A DNA stretch of 64,000 nucleotides from Anastrepha obliqua (GCF_027943255.1 NC_072892.1:165542792-165606791); one strand, 5' to 3'; positions 44,336-54,856 are shown, numbered from the stretch's first letter. The notes: generated by a model not told the origin, from the letters alone. Translations and numbers: made by a program.

Positions 44336-44644
44336 TATATTAAACTTTCATAATTTTATCTTCAACACTATTCGTCTAATCTTCATAGCATGCATTCGTC
44401 ACGCTTTAATTTTATTGACTTACATATATTTTTTTTTTGAACACGAGAAAATAGCAAATTTATAAAAATAAGTTAGTGATTTATTTGTTAGTTATTTAGA
44501 TGCATTATATGATTTTTGTAGTAGTATGAATTACATTTTTGTATAAAATAAATTAAAATTAAAAAATAAATAAGTAAATAGTCACAACTTATCAATGTGT
44601 GGAGTACACTTCCCTTTGACGCTGACAGTTTGTACGTACACATA

Positions 44645-45722
44645 AAGGGTGATCAGATTGGAGGTACTTTTCTTAATTTTTGTCAAATCAGGCGTGACTA
44701 CTGTCAAATTAAATATAAAATTTTATTTAGAATTCATTAAAATTTAACCATGGAAATATTTACGCTTCAAAAAACTTTACAAATCGTAAAACTGTTTTAC
44801 GAAACTTGACGCTCTGTGAAATATGTTCATTGCGCGCTCAGACCAAGATGGGATATAAGTACACAAGCGTCGTACCCAACGCTCTATTCGGCAAACCATC
44901 GGCAAAATAGAGAATAATTTTACATTACTGGATGATACTCGACCGATTAGATGAACGTCCGAAAATGAAAATAATATCCCGCCTGTAAATGAGAGTTTTG
45001 CCGAGGACCCAGTGTAATCGATTCGGCGACGCTCTCAAAAACTTGGCCTACTTTATGGCACTACTTGGGACATTTTTCGCAAAGATCATAGTTTGTAAGC
45101 GTATAAAATACAGCTAGTCCAAGATTTAGAGCCGGTCGATCTTCCAAAGCCTTATTCTTTTAGTCGTTGGGCTCTTGAAACACTTCACATTTGGGGTGAA
45201 GAGCAACCCAAAGACACTCAAGAACAACCATTACATCCATTGAAAACAACTGTTTGGTGCGGCCTATGAGCTGGAGGAATCATCGGTCCATATTTCTTCA
45301 ATAGGCGAATTGACTAGCACCAATGTAATAGTGAATAGCGAACGCTATCGCTGCATGATAACCAATTTTTTGAAACCGGAAATTGAAGCTCGTGATCTCA
45401 AAAACATTTGGTCCCAACAAGACGGCCATTGCGACTACTGGCCATACAGCCCGTGAAACAATGCATTTGCTGCGTCGTCGTTTCGCAATTCGGTAAGCAA
45501 TTTATTTCTCGTCTTTGACCAGTTGATTTGTCACCAAAATCGTGTGATATACCACCTTTGAACTTTTATTTATGGGGGTATGTAAAGTTTGAATGCTTTG
45601 TGGATAAACCAGTTTCGCTAGAGGTATCGGAAGCCAACATTACTGAAATTATTCACGAGATACCAACCGAAGTCCTCCAGTGAGTCATTCAAAATTGCAG
45701 TTGCGGCCAACATTTGAAAAGG
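44645..45722 (+). pseudogene. DD41D mariner, full-span but heavily decayed
   Basis: It starts AAGGGTGATCAGATTGGAGG after a TA (44643-44644). The frame MEIFTLQKTLQIVKLFYET opens at 44751. Unlike neighbouring copies it keeps the middle region: IRRRSQKLGLLYGTTWDIF and YKIQLVQDLEPVDLPKPY near 45020-45150. Catalytic blocks TTVWCGL, AGGIIGPYFF and SQQDGHCDY-like follow in different frames, and CDIPPLNFYLWGYVKFECF near 45545 has Asn at the third Asp. Many stops and frameshifts. The right terminus is not clear because the next elements abut it. Confidence 0.7.
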
Positions 45723-45726
45723 ATTC

Positions 45727-46163
45727 TTCTTCTTAATTGGTGCGATAACCATTACTGAGCGCCATTCACTTGGGGTGGACAAGACGACTCTTCTAAAAGG
45801 TTTTTCAATAAGGGCGGGTAGATGTTGAAATGGAATAAAATGGCATTTGATGTGTGGCACGTAGCGCCGACCTGCTGGAACCACATGTCGTCTAGGTCCA
45901 TATGGTTCAATATGGGCCATAGGAAATTGGAAGGGCCACCACGCCTACCGAAAAATGGGCGCAATGCGCGCAACGTTTGCGTTAATGAACACTCATTTTG
46001 ATAATAAAGTTTTATCATTTCAACGTGCTGTTCAATCGTGTAACTTGCCATGATGATTTAGTATAAACAGCTGAATAATAAACAAAAGATTTGACAAATG
46101 TGACCAAAACCAAATGGCTGCCACAGCGCGCCAAAATCGACCCGCGCCAATTGAAAACCCCTT
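45727..46163 (-). pseudogene. DD41D mariner 5' part with LINE scrap at its broken end
   Basis: The right terminus AAGGGGTTTTCAATTGGCGC (minus strand) ends at 46163 next to TA 46164-46165. The minus frame from 46051 gives MASYTIEQHVEMIKLYYQNE and LTQTLRALRPFFGRRGG, then jumps to NHMDLDDMWFQQVGATCHTS, where the second catalytic Asp is Val. From about 45860 down the text is no longer mariner: SEWRSVMVIAPIKKK followed by a GAA-type tail at 45727-45740 looks like the 3' end of a truncated LINE. Low certainty on the second part. Confidence 0.6.
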
Positions 46164-46165
46164 TA

Positions 46166-46540
46166 CGTATGGTTCTAGCAGCTCACAACTTTTGGGATTA
46201 GCCCAATTATCTTCTGGGTAGCTCCGAGCACTCGTTCGAGAATGAGTCAACGTGAGAAGGCGAAGCATCCCAGGATAGCACGTAAAAATTCTCCCCAATG
46301 AAAACAGCAACAAAGTCTCGGATGAGAACTTCCTGTACTTTGAAAGGGATTATTTTTAAAAAATAAATGTCATGAGTAGTTCTCCTAAAAAGAATAAAGA
46401 TTGCACAATGAATTTGAGTTTTCGGTTTATTACAATTTCAAATCCGATATCTCTAAATTCATCACCCTTCATTTAGCTTGGGTTTGTCAAAGGTAGATTT
46501 TTGCCTTTTTTTAATTTCATTGCTTTAGGGAGTGATCTTA
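46166..46540. other. no gene seen
   Basis: No recognisable motif; open frames look accidental. Confidence 0.4.
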
Positions 46541-46551
46541 TTTAGAACAAT

Positions 46552-46660
46552 AATGGCAATGTGATCTAGAAGTCGGCCTCTACAAGAAAGTGATGTGGAA
46601 CTTTTGTTATCTGATTTGAATGACGAAGTAATTGAATTTGATGACGATGGAAGACGAATC
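46552..46660 (+). pseudogene. possible piggyBac N-terminal scrap
   Basis: The plus strand reads SRSRPLQESDVELLLSDLND, then EVIEFDDDGRRIY, an acidic N-terminal style seen in piggyBac-type transposases. Only about 35 residues; interrupted by the mariner at 46663. Very tentative. Confidence 0.25.
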
Positions 46661-46662
46661 TA

Positions 46663-47221
46663 CCCTATGATCAGAAAGTACCGGGAATCTTTAATCTTAA
46701 AAGAACCACGCACGTGGGAACCGGTCCATATTTTTTTCTTCTGTTGGCAGGACTGAAAGATATACATCTGTCACTTTTTAGCCCTCTCGGATCATTAATG
46801 CCTACCTGGCTGTCCGGAAATGTGCGCAAACAATTCTTGGGTTTTGTATCATCATGCAAGACGCCATCGGTGCGCCCAAATTGTGCTAGATTATTTGACC
46901 AACACCAAGTAAATAGCATCGTGTAAGCACCGTATTCACCTGATATGGACCCGTGCGACTTGTTTTTGTTTCCTAAGTTGAAGTTACCACTTCGGGGAAG
47001 GAGATTTTTAGTCGATAGAGGAGATCAAAGAGAGTGCGACGAAGCAGCTGAATGCCATCCTTTCATTGGCCTACCAGTGGTGCATGGAGGACTGGGTTAA
47101 ACGTTGGCACATGTGTGTTGCTTCTGACGGGTCAAATTTTCAAGGAGATAAAATAAATTTGCCTGAGATTTAACTCTGTTTTGTTTTATTTAAACATTCC
47201 CGGTACTTTCAGATCATAGGG
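46663..47221 (+). mobile_element. mariner, internally deleted (559 bp)
   Basis: Inverted ends: CCCTATGATCAGAAAGTACC on the left; the right end is its inverse with one difference. TA duplications at 46661-46662 and 47222-47223. The interior keeps only the C-terminal part of a transposase: HHARRHRCAQIVLDYLTNT (second-Asp region, with the Asp lost), YSPDMDPCDLFLFPKLKLPL (third Asp), IEEIKESATKQLNAI and ending near GDKINLPEI at 47172. Confidence 0.85.
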
Positions 47222-47438
47222 TAGACTTGTCAATATATGGCGTACACTTGCTTTTGGCATTGACGGTGTATGCAAAAAGAAATACGCGAACTACACACTG
47301 GGATAAATTTCAAGCGATCAATTTTTTAGATCTGCAGGAATTCGTTGAGTAAAATCGGCGCTGCTAAAATACAGCGAAGGGCGTATATGGGAACTTCCTT
47401 TTGAACTTTTGCATTTACTTTTAAAAGATATTCATCAA

Positions 47439-47617
47439 TAACGTCACGCCATACAGATGCTATTTAGTCTTATTATAACTGCGCTGGCGATTGTAGATGC
47501 AAATAATTTGGTATTTTAATAAAAGTTGATAAAGTTTACAAATTAAATTAAAAATTACGCTATTTAAGCAAGGACTTTCTGTCGTATTGAGCTTCAAAGT
47601 TTCGTAACGTCACGCCA
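47439..47617 (+). repeat. left-side iterons (2 copies)
   Basis: TAACGTCACGCCA at 47439-47451 and 47605-47617, about 50 and 216 bp from the left end of the element. Identical to each other and to the copies at the right side. Candidate transposase-binding sites. Confidence 0.75.
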
Positions 47618-47685
47618 TATTGTAAGTAATTTTCTCGATAGGTGATGGCTTTTTCTGAATTATAATTCAATCATGTCTTATGTAG

Positions 47686-49277
47686 ATGGATTCTTCGAGT
47701 AACTGTAAAAAATTCTCAAAGTGCTATAGGGAAAAACTAAAAATTGACCCACTGAGGCTGGAGAGAAGCCGTTTAAAAGCAAAAGAGAGGGCATCAAAGA
47801 ACAGAAAAAGGTTAGAATCCAGCAAGCATAAAAGTGATGCAATAAGAAAAGAAAATTGTAAAATACAACAAGCATTTCGCCTGAGAAAGAAAAATGAATG
47901 TGCCAAAGAATATAGCCCAGAAGCCAATCAGCCCTATAAATGCAGGCAAACCATAGGAAAGGCATTAAAAAAAGCCAAAACTGCTTTGCCGGCCGACCCA
48001 CAGAAAAGAAGGTATATTGTTGATTTGTTATACAAAAAATGTGGTACATTATCATTGAAGAACGAATCTAAATCGGCAATACAAGAAAAAAAAACAGTTT
48101 GTCGTAGACTTTTACTCAAGAAATGATATTAGTGTCCAAGCCGCAGGTAGAAAGGACACATTGATTGTCGATGGGGAAGTAGTGGCCAAGCGTTTTATGG
48201 TGCTATGTGTTGCTGAGTCGTAGAAACTCTACAAATTGGAGAAAACAACTAACCTCGTTAGCAAGTCTGCATTTTACGAATTGCGGCCAAAACATGTGCA
48301 ACTATCATGCAAGATACCATATAATATGTGTGTTTGTAAGCATCACGCCAATTTTGCATTTGTTTTGAAAAGCAGTGCGGATTTTATAAAATCTTTTTCA
48401 TCCAACTTTGAAAAATTTCTCGAATCTGCTTATTGCAACATTAAAAACGAAAAATGTATGATGCACAAGTGCAAACATTGTGTTCAGGATGTAAGAAATG
48501 AATTAGTACCCTTAAAATATTGGCCATTGATGGATGAATCTGTTAAATGGAAACATTGGCGCAAAGTTGAAGACCGCATTGCTTTGACATACACCGAAGG
48601 ATCTTTGTCTGATCTTTTGTACGAACTAGATGCCCAGTTACCTTTGTTTAAACGCCACTTTATTATTAAACGTTCCCAACAAAACTATTTCGAAAGTAAA
48701 AAAAATGACATTAGCTCCGACGATCTAATTCTTCAAATTGACTTCGCAGAGAATTATAGCTACCGTCAAGTTATTTTCACTTGCGTTGCTTGGCTGGTTG
48801 GCGAAGTAAAATCGTACTCTATAATCAGTGACAAACTCACTCACAATAAATTCGATGTGTGCTGTTTTTTAACAAAACTTGTAGACATAATCAAAAAAGA
48901 ACGTGGGCAATTTCAAAATATTTATATTTTTTCGGATGGAAGTAGCTCTCAGTTTAAAAATAAGTATACTGCGCGAAGCCTGCCAGATTTTGTTTTTGAG
49001 TTTGGTTGCAAAGTCTTAGAGTGGAATTATTTTGCAACTTCTCTTGGTAAAGGTGCGGTCGATGGGGTAGGAGCAACGATAAAACGAAAAGTTTGGCAGG
49101 TAACAAAAACGAAAAATATTTTATAATTTTGGATACTGCAGTTTCTTTTTACCAATGTGCTCGAAATCATATATTTGGAGTTAACTTAGTTTACATTCCC
49201 ACACAGCATATAGAAGAGTTTTCTGTTTTGCTAATAGAAAAGTGGAATGAGTTGCCGAAAATTTCTGTTTTCACATA
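47686..49277 (+). pseudogene. transposase-like gene of the iteron element (broken)
   Basis: The first frame (47686-48103) is a basic, Lys/Arg-rich segment: LRLERSRLKAKERASKNRKR, then PYKCRQTIGKALKKAKTAL. The frame then shifts near 48104 into VVDFYSRNDISVQAAGRKDT, a TAG at about 48221, and the main domain to 49126. That domain holds FYELRPKHVQLSCKIPYNMC and VCKHHANF, a Cys/His set (CMMHKCKHC), then IDFAENYSYRQVIFTC, YIFSDGSSSQFKNKY and WNYFATSLGKGAVDGVGA. A last frame change near 49110 leads to DTAVSFYQCARNHIFGVNLV, ending 49277. The acidic residues in IDFAENY and FSDGSS suggest a DDE-type core, by inference. A short upstream intron ending TTATGTAG just before the ATG is possible. I cannot name the family with certainty. 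Confidence 0.6.
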
Positions 49278-49544
49278 AAAGTGTTGTATAATAATAAAAT
49301 TAACTTGGAATATTTAAATAAACAAAATCGTAATTTGAAATAAAATTCATGCTTTATTTTTAAACGTCAAAAGTTATGTGCCAATTTATTTGGTTTATTT
49401 TCTCAAAACATCAAAATCACAGCGCTAACCCGAATTGAGTATCTACATACACCCCTTCTATTTGAAATTTCTACAATAAATGTAAAAATTGGTATATCAA
49501 CAAAAAAAAATAATTTATATAAATTTCAGTAACATAAAGTCAGG

Positions 49545-49912
49545 TAACGTCACGCCAGAGACTTTGTGTGGTAAAAAAAACCGAAACCATTTTTTTAAGA
49601 TAGGAAATTGGAATGTGAACCTTAAATATTTAAATATCCTGACAAAAAGTTTCACTCGAATAGTTCTACAAAATTCGAAGAATTATGCTTTTTCAAAATT
49701 CAAGATAAGGGGGACTTCCGTGTTTTGTAACGTCACGCCAGCCTATATATTAGCTTATATTATTTATTGTTGTTAATAAATTTCGGTAACTTGTTTACTA
49801 AAATAAAAACCCCTTTATTAAAGTGCAACTATTCATATAAAATGTTTCGAAATGTTAAGTAAAGCATTTTTTTTTTTTTGACATTTAGTCATACAAATGT
49901 CACGTCACGCCA
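49545..49912 (+). repeat. right-side iterons (3 copies)
   Basis: TAACGTCACGCCA at 49545-49557 and 49728-49740, and the same core with a changed start at 49902-49912, the last only 14 bp from the right end. All are in the same orientation as the left-side copies. Confidence 0.75.
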
Positions 49913-49930
49913 CTTTGGAAATACCCATAT

Positions 49931-50734
49931 CCAGATGTTAGAAATAAACAAACTGCAGCCCATCAAATATTTTGTAGGGGGATTCACAGCCTATTGTGTC
50001 TTCCGATGGTTAATGAATAGAAGCCTGTTTGTTATGCATACAACTCTATAATTCTGGGCTGGTACAATTCAACTTCTATTAAAATTCAACTGGCACAATT
50101 CTAGTCACTCTCGAATTACTTGTAGAGCGACTGCTTCTGTCGAGTTATAGTTCATTAACATAAAGGTTTGCTGAATATTTTAACTTTTGACTGTAGAGCG
50201 TATACATATGCAATATACACCACCAATACATATGCAGATACACGCATGCACTGCGCACGTGGGAAGCAGTTTGCGTGAAGTTGTTGGCAGCAGCGATGTC
50301 GCCGTGACCTCAACTGTGAATAGAGATGAAGTTCAATTTTTTTATTGAATCTTGTAGGCTATAACTCACTTTTTCACGTTTCAGTAGATAATGTTTTTGG
50401 ACTGCGGCTGACAAAACTTTTAATAAAAATATGCATGAAGGAAAAAAATGCATTGGCGGAGTTCGTAGGCCTAATTGCGGCCGCATTTAAAATGCAATTT
50501 CGTAATATCTGAACGAATTAAAAAAAGTGATAATAAAACACTCAACAGTAATTCGATGATTGCCATGAATCGATGATACCCGCATGTTGACTTTGATTTA
50601 GCTAACATCGTTCGTGCGATTGGACTTGATTAGAGCTGCATTTGAAGTTAGATGGAACAAGTTTTTGCTCTGGGGAAGATGCAAATTGCAGCATTTTGTG
50701 CTGAAGAAGTGCGTAGGTCCATTGTGGTAGGGCG
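49931..50734. other. upstream region of the Tweedle gene
   Basis: Unique-looking sequence without transposon motifs up to the TATA box. It may hold the cuticle gene's control region; no specific binding site can be named from sequence alone. Confidence 0.4.
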
Positions 50735-50742
50735 TATAAAAA
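50735..50742 (+). promoter_or_regulatory. TATA box of the Tweedle gene
   Basis: TATAAAAA, 93 bp before the start codon. The expected start site about 30 bp on falls at ACACAAACAGTTCGG (near 50768), which resembles the insect initiator (TCAGT). Confidence 0.65.
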
Positions 50743-50834
50743 CGGCATGTAATGCCTTTGTTAGGACACAAACAGTTCGGTACTCATTCAGTGAACGTTC
50801 GCTCAGTGCACATAAACTTTGCTCCAAACCTAAA

Positions 50835-51722
50835 ATGCGTGTGATTGTGGTGAGTGGCTGGCGCATGTAACTTCAACAAGGATAAACATTTTAGTGATTT
50901 TATATTTTATACAGTGATTTTATATTTTATACAGTGATTTCATTTCCACGAAATGGCTTCAGATAAATTTGAAAATAAGCGTTGAATAATTTTTCTTTCG
51001 CCTTGCAGGTGCTTTGCTTGATTGCTGTCGCTGCAGCTCAATACGAATACGCACAGAATTCGCAACCTCAAACTAGTGCTGCTCAACTCTCCGAACCCAT
51101 TCAACCGGCAAGCGAATACAACAAAGAATTCTATACTTACTCTGCTCCTCCCGCAAACGAATTCGAAGAAGCCCATGCATCACCAATCTCCGTAAAGAAG
51201 AGTTTGCGCGTTCTCTTCATCAAGGCACCTGAAAGCACCGCAATCGAGAATGCTGCTTTGCAATTGGCCCAGTCCGCTGCTGAAGATCGCACTGCCATCT
51301 ATGTGCTTACGAAGCAAGCGGACATCGGTGCATTGGCCAGCAAATTGAATGTGCAACAGAGCAATGCCCACAAGCCCGAAGTGCATTTCGTCAAATACAG
51401 GACATCCGCTGATGCTGAGAATGCCCAACGTGCTATCCAATCGCAATACGATTCGTTGCCTGGTGCCTCGAGCAGCCACGATGCCGGATCTGCGCCAGTA
51501 TTGAACTTTGCCAGCCAAGCTGCACCCGCTCCTGCTGCCGCTGCCGCTGCTCCAGCTCCAGCTCCTGCTCCAATTGCAGCTCCTGCTCCAATTGCAGCTC
51601 CAGCTCCAGTTGCAGCTCCTGCCGCTCGCGCAGCCCACGCAGCAGCAGCCGCGCCTGCCGCCAACTACAATCAATACCAACCACCAGCACAAGCGTATTT
51701 GCCACCTGCCAGAAGGCTGTGA
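50835..51722 (+). CDS. Tweedle-family (DUF243) cuticle protein
   Basis: Structural protein of the insect cuticle, secreted by epidermal cells; Tweedle proteins are thought to bind chitin (family knowledge). Two exons: 50835-50849 encodes only MRVIV, then a 159-bp intron (GTGAGT to CTTGCAG) and exon 2 at 51009-51722, phase 0, 242 residues in all. A five-codon first exon ending in the signal peptide is usual for insect cuticle genes and fixes the start. Residues 1-15 are a signal peptide (MRVIVVLCLIAVAAA). The DUF243 region is about 45-155: NKEFYTYSAP, SLRVLFIKAPE, RTAIYVLTKQADIGALASKL, KPEVHFVKYRT and AIQSQYDSLPG. Residues 175-222 are an Ala/Pro low-complexity tract with tandem APIAAP repeats, and the C-terminus QAYLPPARRL has the YLPP common in the family. 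A TATA box precedes it and AATAAA follows. It appears intact and is the clearest host gene here. The paralogue cannot be told. Confidence 0.9.
50893..50940 (+). repeat. 20-bp tandem repeat in the Tweedle intron
   Basis: AGTGATTTTATATTTTATAC occurs at 50893-50912 and 50913-50932, followed by a partial third unit (AGTGATTT). It lies wholly within the intron. Confidence 0.85.
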
Positions 51723-51907
51723 GCTGCATGAGTGATATTTAGCGTGATACCGTGATTAACGATTGATTAGTTTTAAATTTGCGCTCATTTTCGATTTTCG
51801 ATTTTTACTTTTTGTTCATCGTACTTATTTTTTTCTTCCCTTATTGATTGTCCATATCATCAGTATCAGCTGTATAGAGGTAAAATATTACATGCACTCT
51901 TACATAC

Positions 51908-51913
51908 AATAAA
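51908..51913 (+). terminator. polyadenylation signal of the Tweedle gene
   Basis: AATAAA, 186 bp after the stop codon; a second AATAAA lies near 51959. Gives a 3' UTR of about 0.2 kb. Confidence 0.6.
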
Positions 51914-52026
51914 TATATAAGTAGATATGCATTAAAATATTCTAGTATTTTATGCCTTAATAAATTCCTTTGCGATGAAAGCGCTTCTCCCAATTCCCTC
52001 AGGTTACCGAAATTATCCGTAAAACA

Positions 52027-53274
52027 ACGAGTGCCCTAAGTGCTTTGCATGCCCAGAATTCGACAGTGAACACCAAAATTTTAATCATCGAAAATCACTT
52101 TATTGTTTTTCAAAATATTCTCCATGAAGATCTATACACTTTTGCATGCGTTTGAACCAATTGTCGAAGCACTTTTGCCACTCTGAATGAGGTACCTCCA
52201 AAACATGCATTCTGAATGCCACAACCGCTTCTTCAGGTGTCGAAAAACGTTGACCTCTCAGTTTGTCTTCTTTTACGTACGGGAATAAAAAGAAGTCATT
52301 CGGTGCCAAGTCAGGACTATACCATGGACTATACGGATGACCCATTAATTCGATGTTTTGGGTGCTCAAAAATGCAGTTGTTTGAGCCGATGTGTGAGAG
52401 CTCGCATTGTCCTGGTGAAGAGTGATCCGTCTTTGGCGATTGGTTTTCCTAATTTCTTGGAAGACAACTGGCAAAAAAATGCTTACCACTCAGAATTTAC
52501 TGTTCTGCGTTGTTCTAGTGGTACGGTTGCGACATGTCCAGTTTTTCCGAAAAAACAGGCAACCATTTGCTTGGAAGTGCTTCGTGCGCGAACAACTTTT
52601 GTTGGATTTGGATCATCATGAAACACCCATACCGTCGACTGCTGTTTCCTTTCGGGCTCATACGCGTAAATCCATGGTTCATCCCCTGTCACGATGTCAT
52701 AGACGTGTTTCGAAGCCTTGCGATCGTATTTTTTGAGCATTTCCTTCGACCAATCGACACGAGTCTTTTTTTGAGCGATTGACAAATTGTATGGGATCCA
52801 ACGCGAACAATTTTTTTTGACAGTCAAATGTTTATGCAATATTCAATGTATGCTGGTCCCACTAATGCCTAAGATTGTCTCAATCTCACGATAGGTCACA
52901 TGACGATCTTGCAATATCAGTTCGCCCACAGCATCAATGATTTTCGGAACAACAACTGATTTTGGACGACCTTCACGAAATTCGTCTTGGAGTGAACTAC
53001 GACCACGATTGAATTCACTATACCATCGATAAACACTGGTCCTTGATGGAGCTTCATCGCCAAAAAATGAATTAAGTTCATCCATGCAACGTTGCTGAGT
53101 TAATCCGCGTCGAAAGTTCTTTTAAGTTACTGTAAACAACACAAATAGCGCTGGTATTTCAAAACGTTCTGAGTACGTAAAAGCCAAAAAATGTCAAACT
53201 TTGCGATACAGCTGTCAGTTGCCAGATTGCAAAACCAGGGTTGCCAAATCCCGAAATATAAAAGGCACCCCTCG
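52027..53274 (-). mobile_element. DD34D-type mariner, full-span
   Basis: The right end (53274, before TA) reads on the minus strand CGAGGGGTGCCTTTTATATT. The left end near 52027 (ACGAGTGCCC) is a decayed match, so that boundary is approximate. The coding region covers the whole usual mariner length. Confidence 0.65.
52100..53110 (-). pseudogene. mariner transposase with three frames and a 9-bp insertion
   Basis: Minus strand: RRGLTQQRCMDELNSFFGDE and SVYRWYSEFNRGRSSLQDEF are the N-terminal DNA-binding part. REIETILGISGTSIH, then HLTVKKNCSRWIPYNLSIAQ and HVYDIVTGDEPWIYAYEPER carry the first Asp. PTKVVRARSTSKQMVACFFG follows. RRITLHQDNASSHTSAQTTA has the second Asp; SPDLAPNDFFLFPYVKEDKL has the third. 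The end is KRMQKCIDLHGEYFEKQ. Between the second and third Asp there are 37 rather than 34 residues because YSPWYSP replaces a single YSP. Frame changes near 52490 and 52840 break it. Otherwise well preserved. Confidence 0.85.
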
Positions 53275-53469
53275 TATTGAATCACGCCCACTGAAGGCCT
53301 TCCCTAAAATGTGTTTGTATTAACCATTTGGGAAGATTATCCTCCTGTGATATCTCGGGTGGTAATAAAGCTGGACAATGTAGACATATAGATATGCATA
53401 TGTCGCCTATTTAATCTACTTAAATAACTTAAATGATCTCTAAGCTCCAAACATAACCTCAAAAACAAC

Positions 53470-54366
53470 CGTCGACATTGAAATCTACACTGACGGTTCT
53501 AAGAAGGACAGTGGTGTGTGAGCTGGCCTCTATTCAGAGCCGCTCAAACTATCCAAACAAGTTCGACTGCCTGAATAAGCCCGCGTGCTCCTGGCAGAAC
53601 TGTTAGCAATCCGGGAAGCTTGCGAACCACTGAAGACTACAAAGAAATAGGTGCAAGAGTAGCTATCTTTTCAGACAGTCAAGCAGCTACCAAGGCCTTG
53701 GACTCCAACTCCATTTCATTCAAACTAGCTTCACAATGCAGAGAGGAACTAGATACGCTTCGAATTGCTCTGATATGGCTTCCCGGTCATAGGAATATAG
53801 AGGAAAATGAGTTAGCGGATGGGCTAGCAAGAAAAGATTTGGTACTAGTCATAACAGAGCCCAGTGGTAGTTAATACCCCATTCAACACCATAAAAAACA
53901 TCAACATGCACTACAACAAGAAAAACGTGTCCGTCGTACAATATCCAGAGCACGAGCTGGCTGTTGGAATGATCTCGTCCAAGCATCTCACGTATTACTG
54001 CAACCCTTACAGCTCACTGGAGGGTAAGAGATCATGCAGCCATACTTAACCTTCCTTTCAATCCTATCTGCAGAAGGTGTCAGGCGGTGGGGGTGAAAGA
54101 AAGTATTTTCCACTACTTTGGCGAATGTCCAAGTCTACCTAGAGCAAGACTTTAAGACTTCGCTCTTTCGGTTAGCCTTTATTACAGCAAATTAATGAGG
54201 TCTCAGACACAGAGATAAAAAGTTTGCTACTATACTTGGATCTCATGAAATGCATCTGACTCAAACAAAAACAAAAAAGAAAACAATCCCCACAGAAGAA
54301 CAGTGGTAGTTAAACGACGTTAGTCGCTAATTAAGATTATTTTACTTCAACAACAACAACAACATA
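53470..54366 (+). pseudogene. LINE ORF2 RNase H and C-terminal region, decayed
   Basis: EIYTDGSKKDSGV (first Asp), LLAELLAIREACEPL (Glu), then in a second frame RVAIFSDSQAATKAL (Asp) and IALIWLPGHRNIEENELADG (His, Asp). All RNase H catalytic positions remain. The C-terminal zinc-knuckle-like FNPICRRCQAVGVKESIFHY and FGECPSLPRARL come near 54060-54150. The 3' end is CAACAACAACAACAAC at 54352-54363, a microsatellite-like LINE tail. At least three frame changes. An I/LOA-type LINE is likely. Confidence 0.75.
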
Positions 54367-54489
54367 TATACATGCGTGTAGCCTTAATACAATAAAGGGG
54401 ATTTCTTTCCTTCCAGAAAGCACATTTGTTAGGTTAAATTAGGTTATACTGCCCCTCAGATACCATTTTGGTGCATAACGATAGCAGAT

Positions 54490-54697
54490 CAGAGTCCTTT
54501 TTTAGCTAAAATATGTATCACTCAAGATGCGCGTACTGCTCGCGAGCTTTAGAAATCGCTCAAGCTCCAGTTCAGGAATAGATTCTACTCTTTTAAAACC
54601 AAGTGCACCCAAGTTGCATAGTCCATAGAAACATAGATGATGCTCCAGGGTTTCTCTTGTACCATTCGGAGTACATCTCTACTATCTCGGGTTTGCT
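54490..54697 (-). pseudogene. LINE ORF2 C-terminal scrap
   Basis: The minus strand reads RETLEHHLCFYGLCNLGALG, then FKRVESIPELELERFLKLAS. This matches the extreme C-terminal end of RNase H-bearing insect LINEs (EHLLC....L...R.LG). The Jockey-type LINE at 54708-59156 is inserted at its left edge. Confidence 0.6.
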
Positions 54698-54856
54698 CAA
54701 TGGTAAGTTTTTTTTTTTGTTTTTTTTTTTTTTTTATTGAAACGTTATAAAATTTGTATACATTTCATGGTATTACGCCTAGCATAAGCTAACAAGTAAC
54801 ATTATTCTATCCTTAACATTGAAATTTAAAAACAATTATAAATATTTTACAAACAA

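Larger units (their letters stand above)
47389..49926 (+). mobile_element. unplaced DNA transposon with five ACGTCACGCCA iterons
   Basis: A 2,538-bp element. Its ends are GGGAACTTCC (47389-47398) and the inverse of GGGTATTTCC (49917-49926), flanked by ATAT on both sides (47385-47388 and 49927-49930). Five copies of TAACGTCACGCCA, one with a changed 5' base, lie inside near the two ends, all in the same orientation. One coding region fills the middle. The 4-bp duplication and the DDE-like protein make a cut-and-paste element likely; a Sola-type relation is possible but not shown. Confidence 0.65.

Noticed and set aside
51180..51735. Antisense and out-of-frame open frames over the Tweedle gene
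   Set aside because: They follow from the GC-rich Ala/Pro codons of the real gene; the sense frame has a signal peptide and domain matches.
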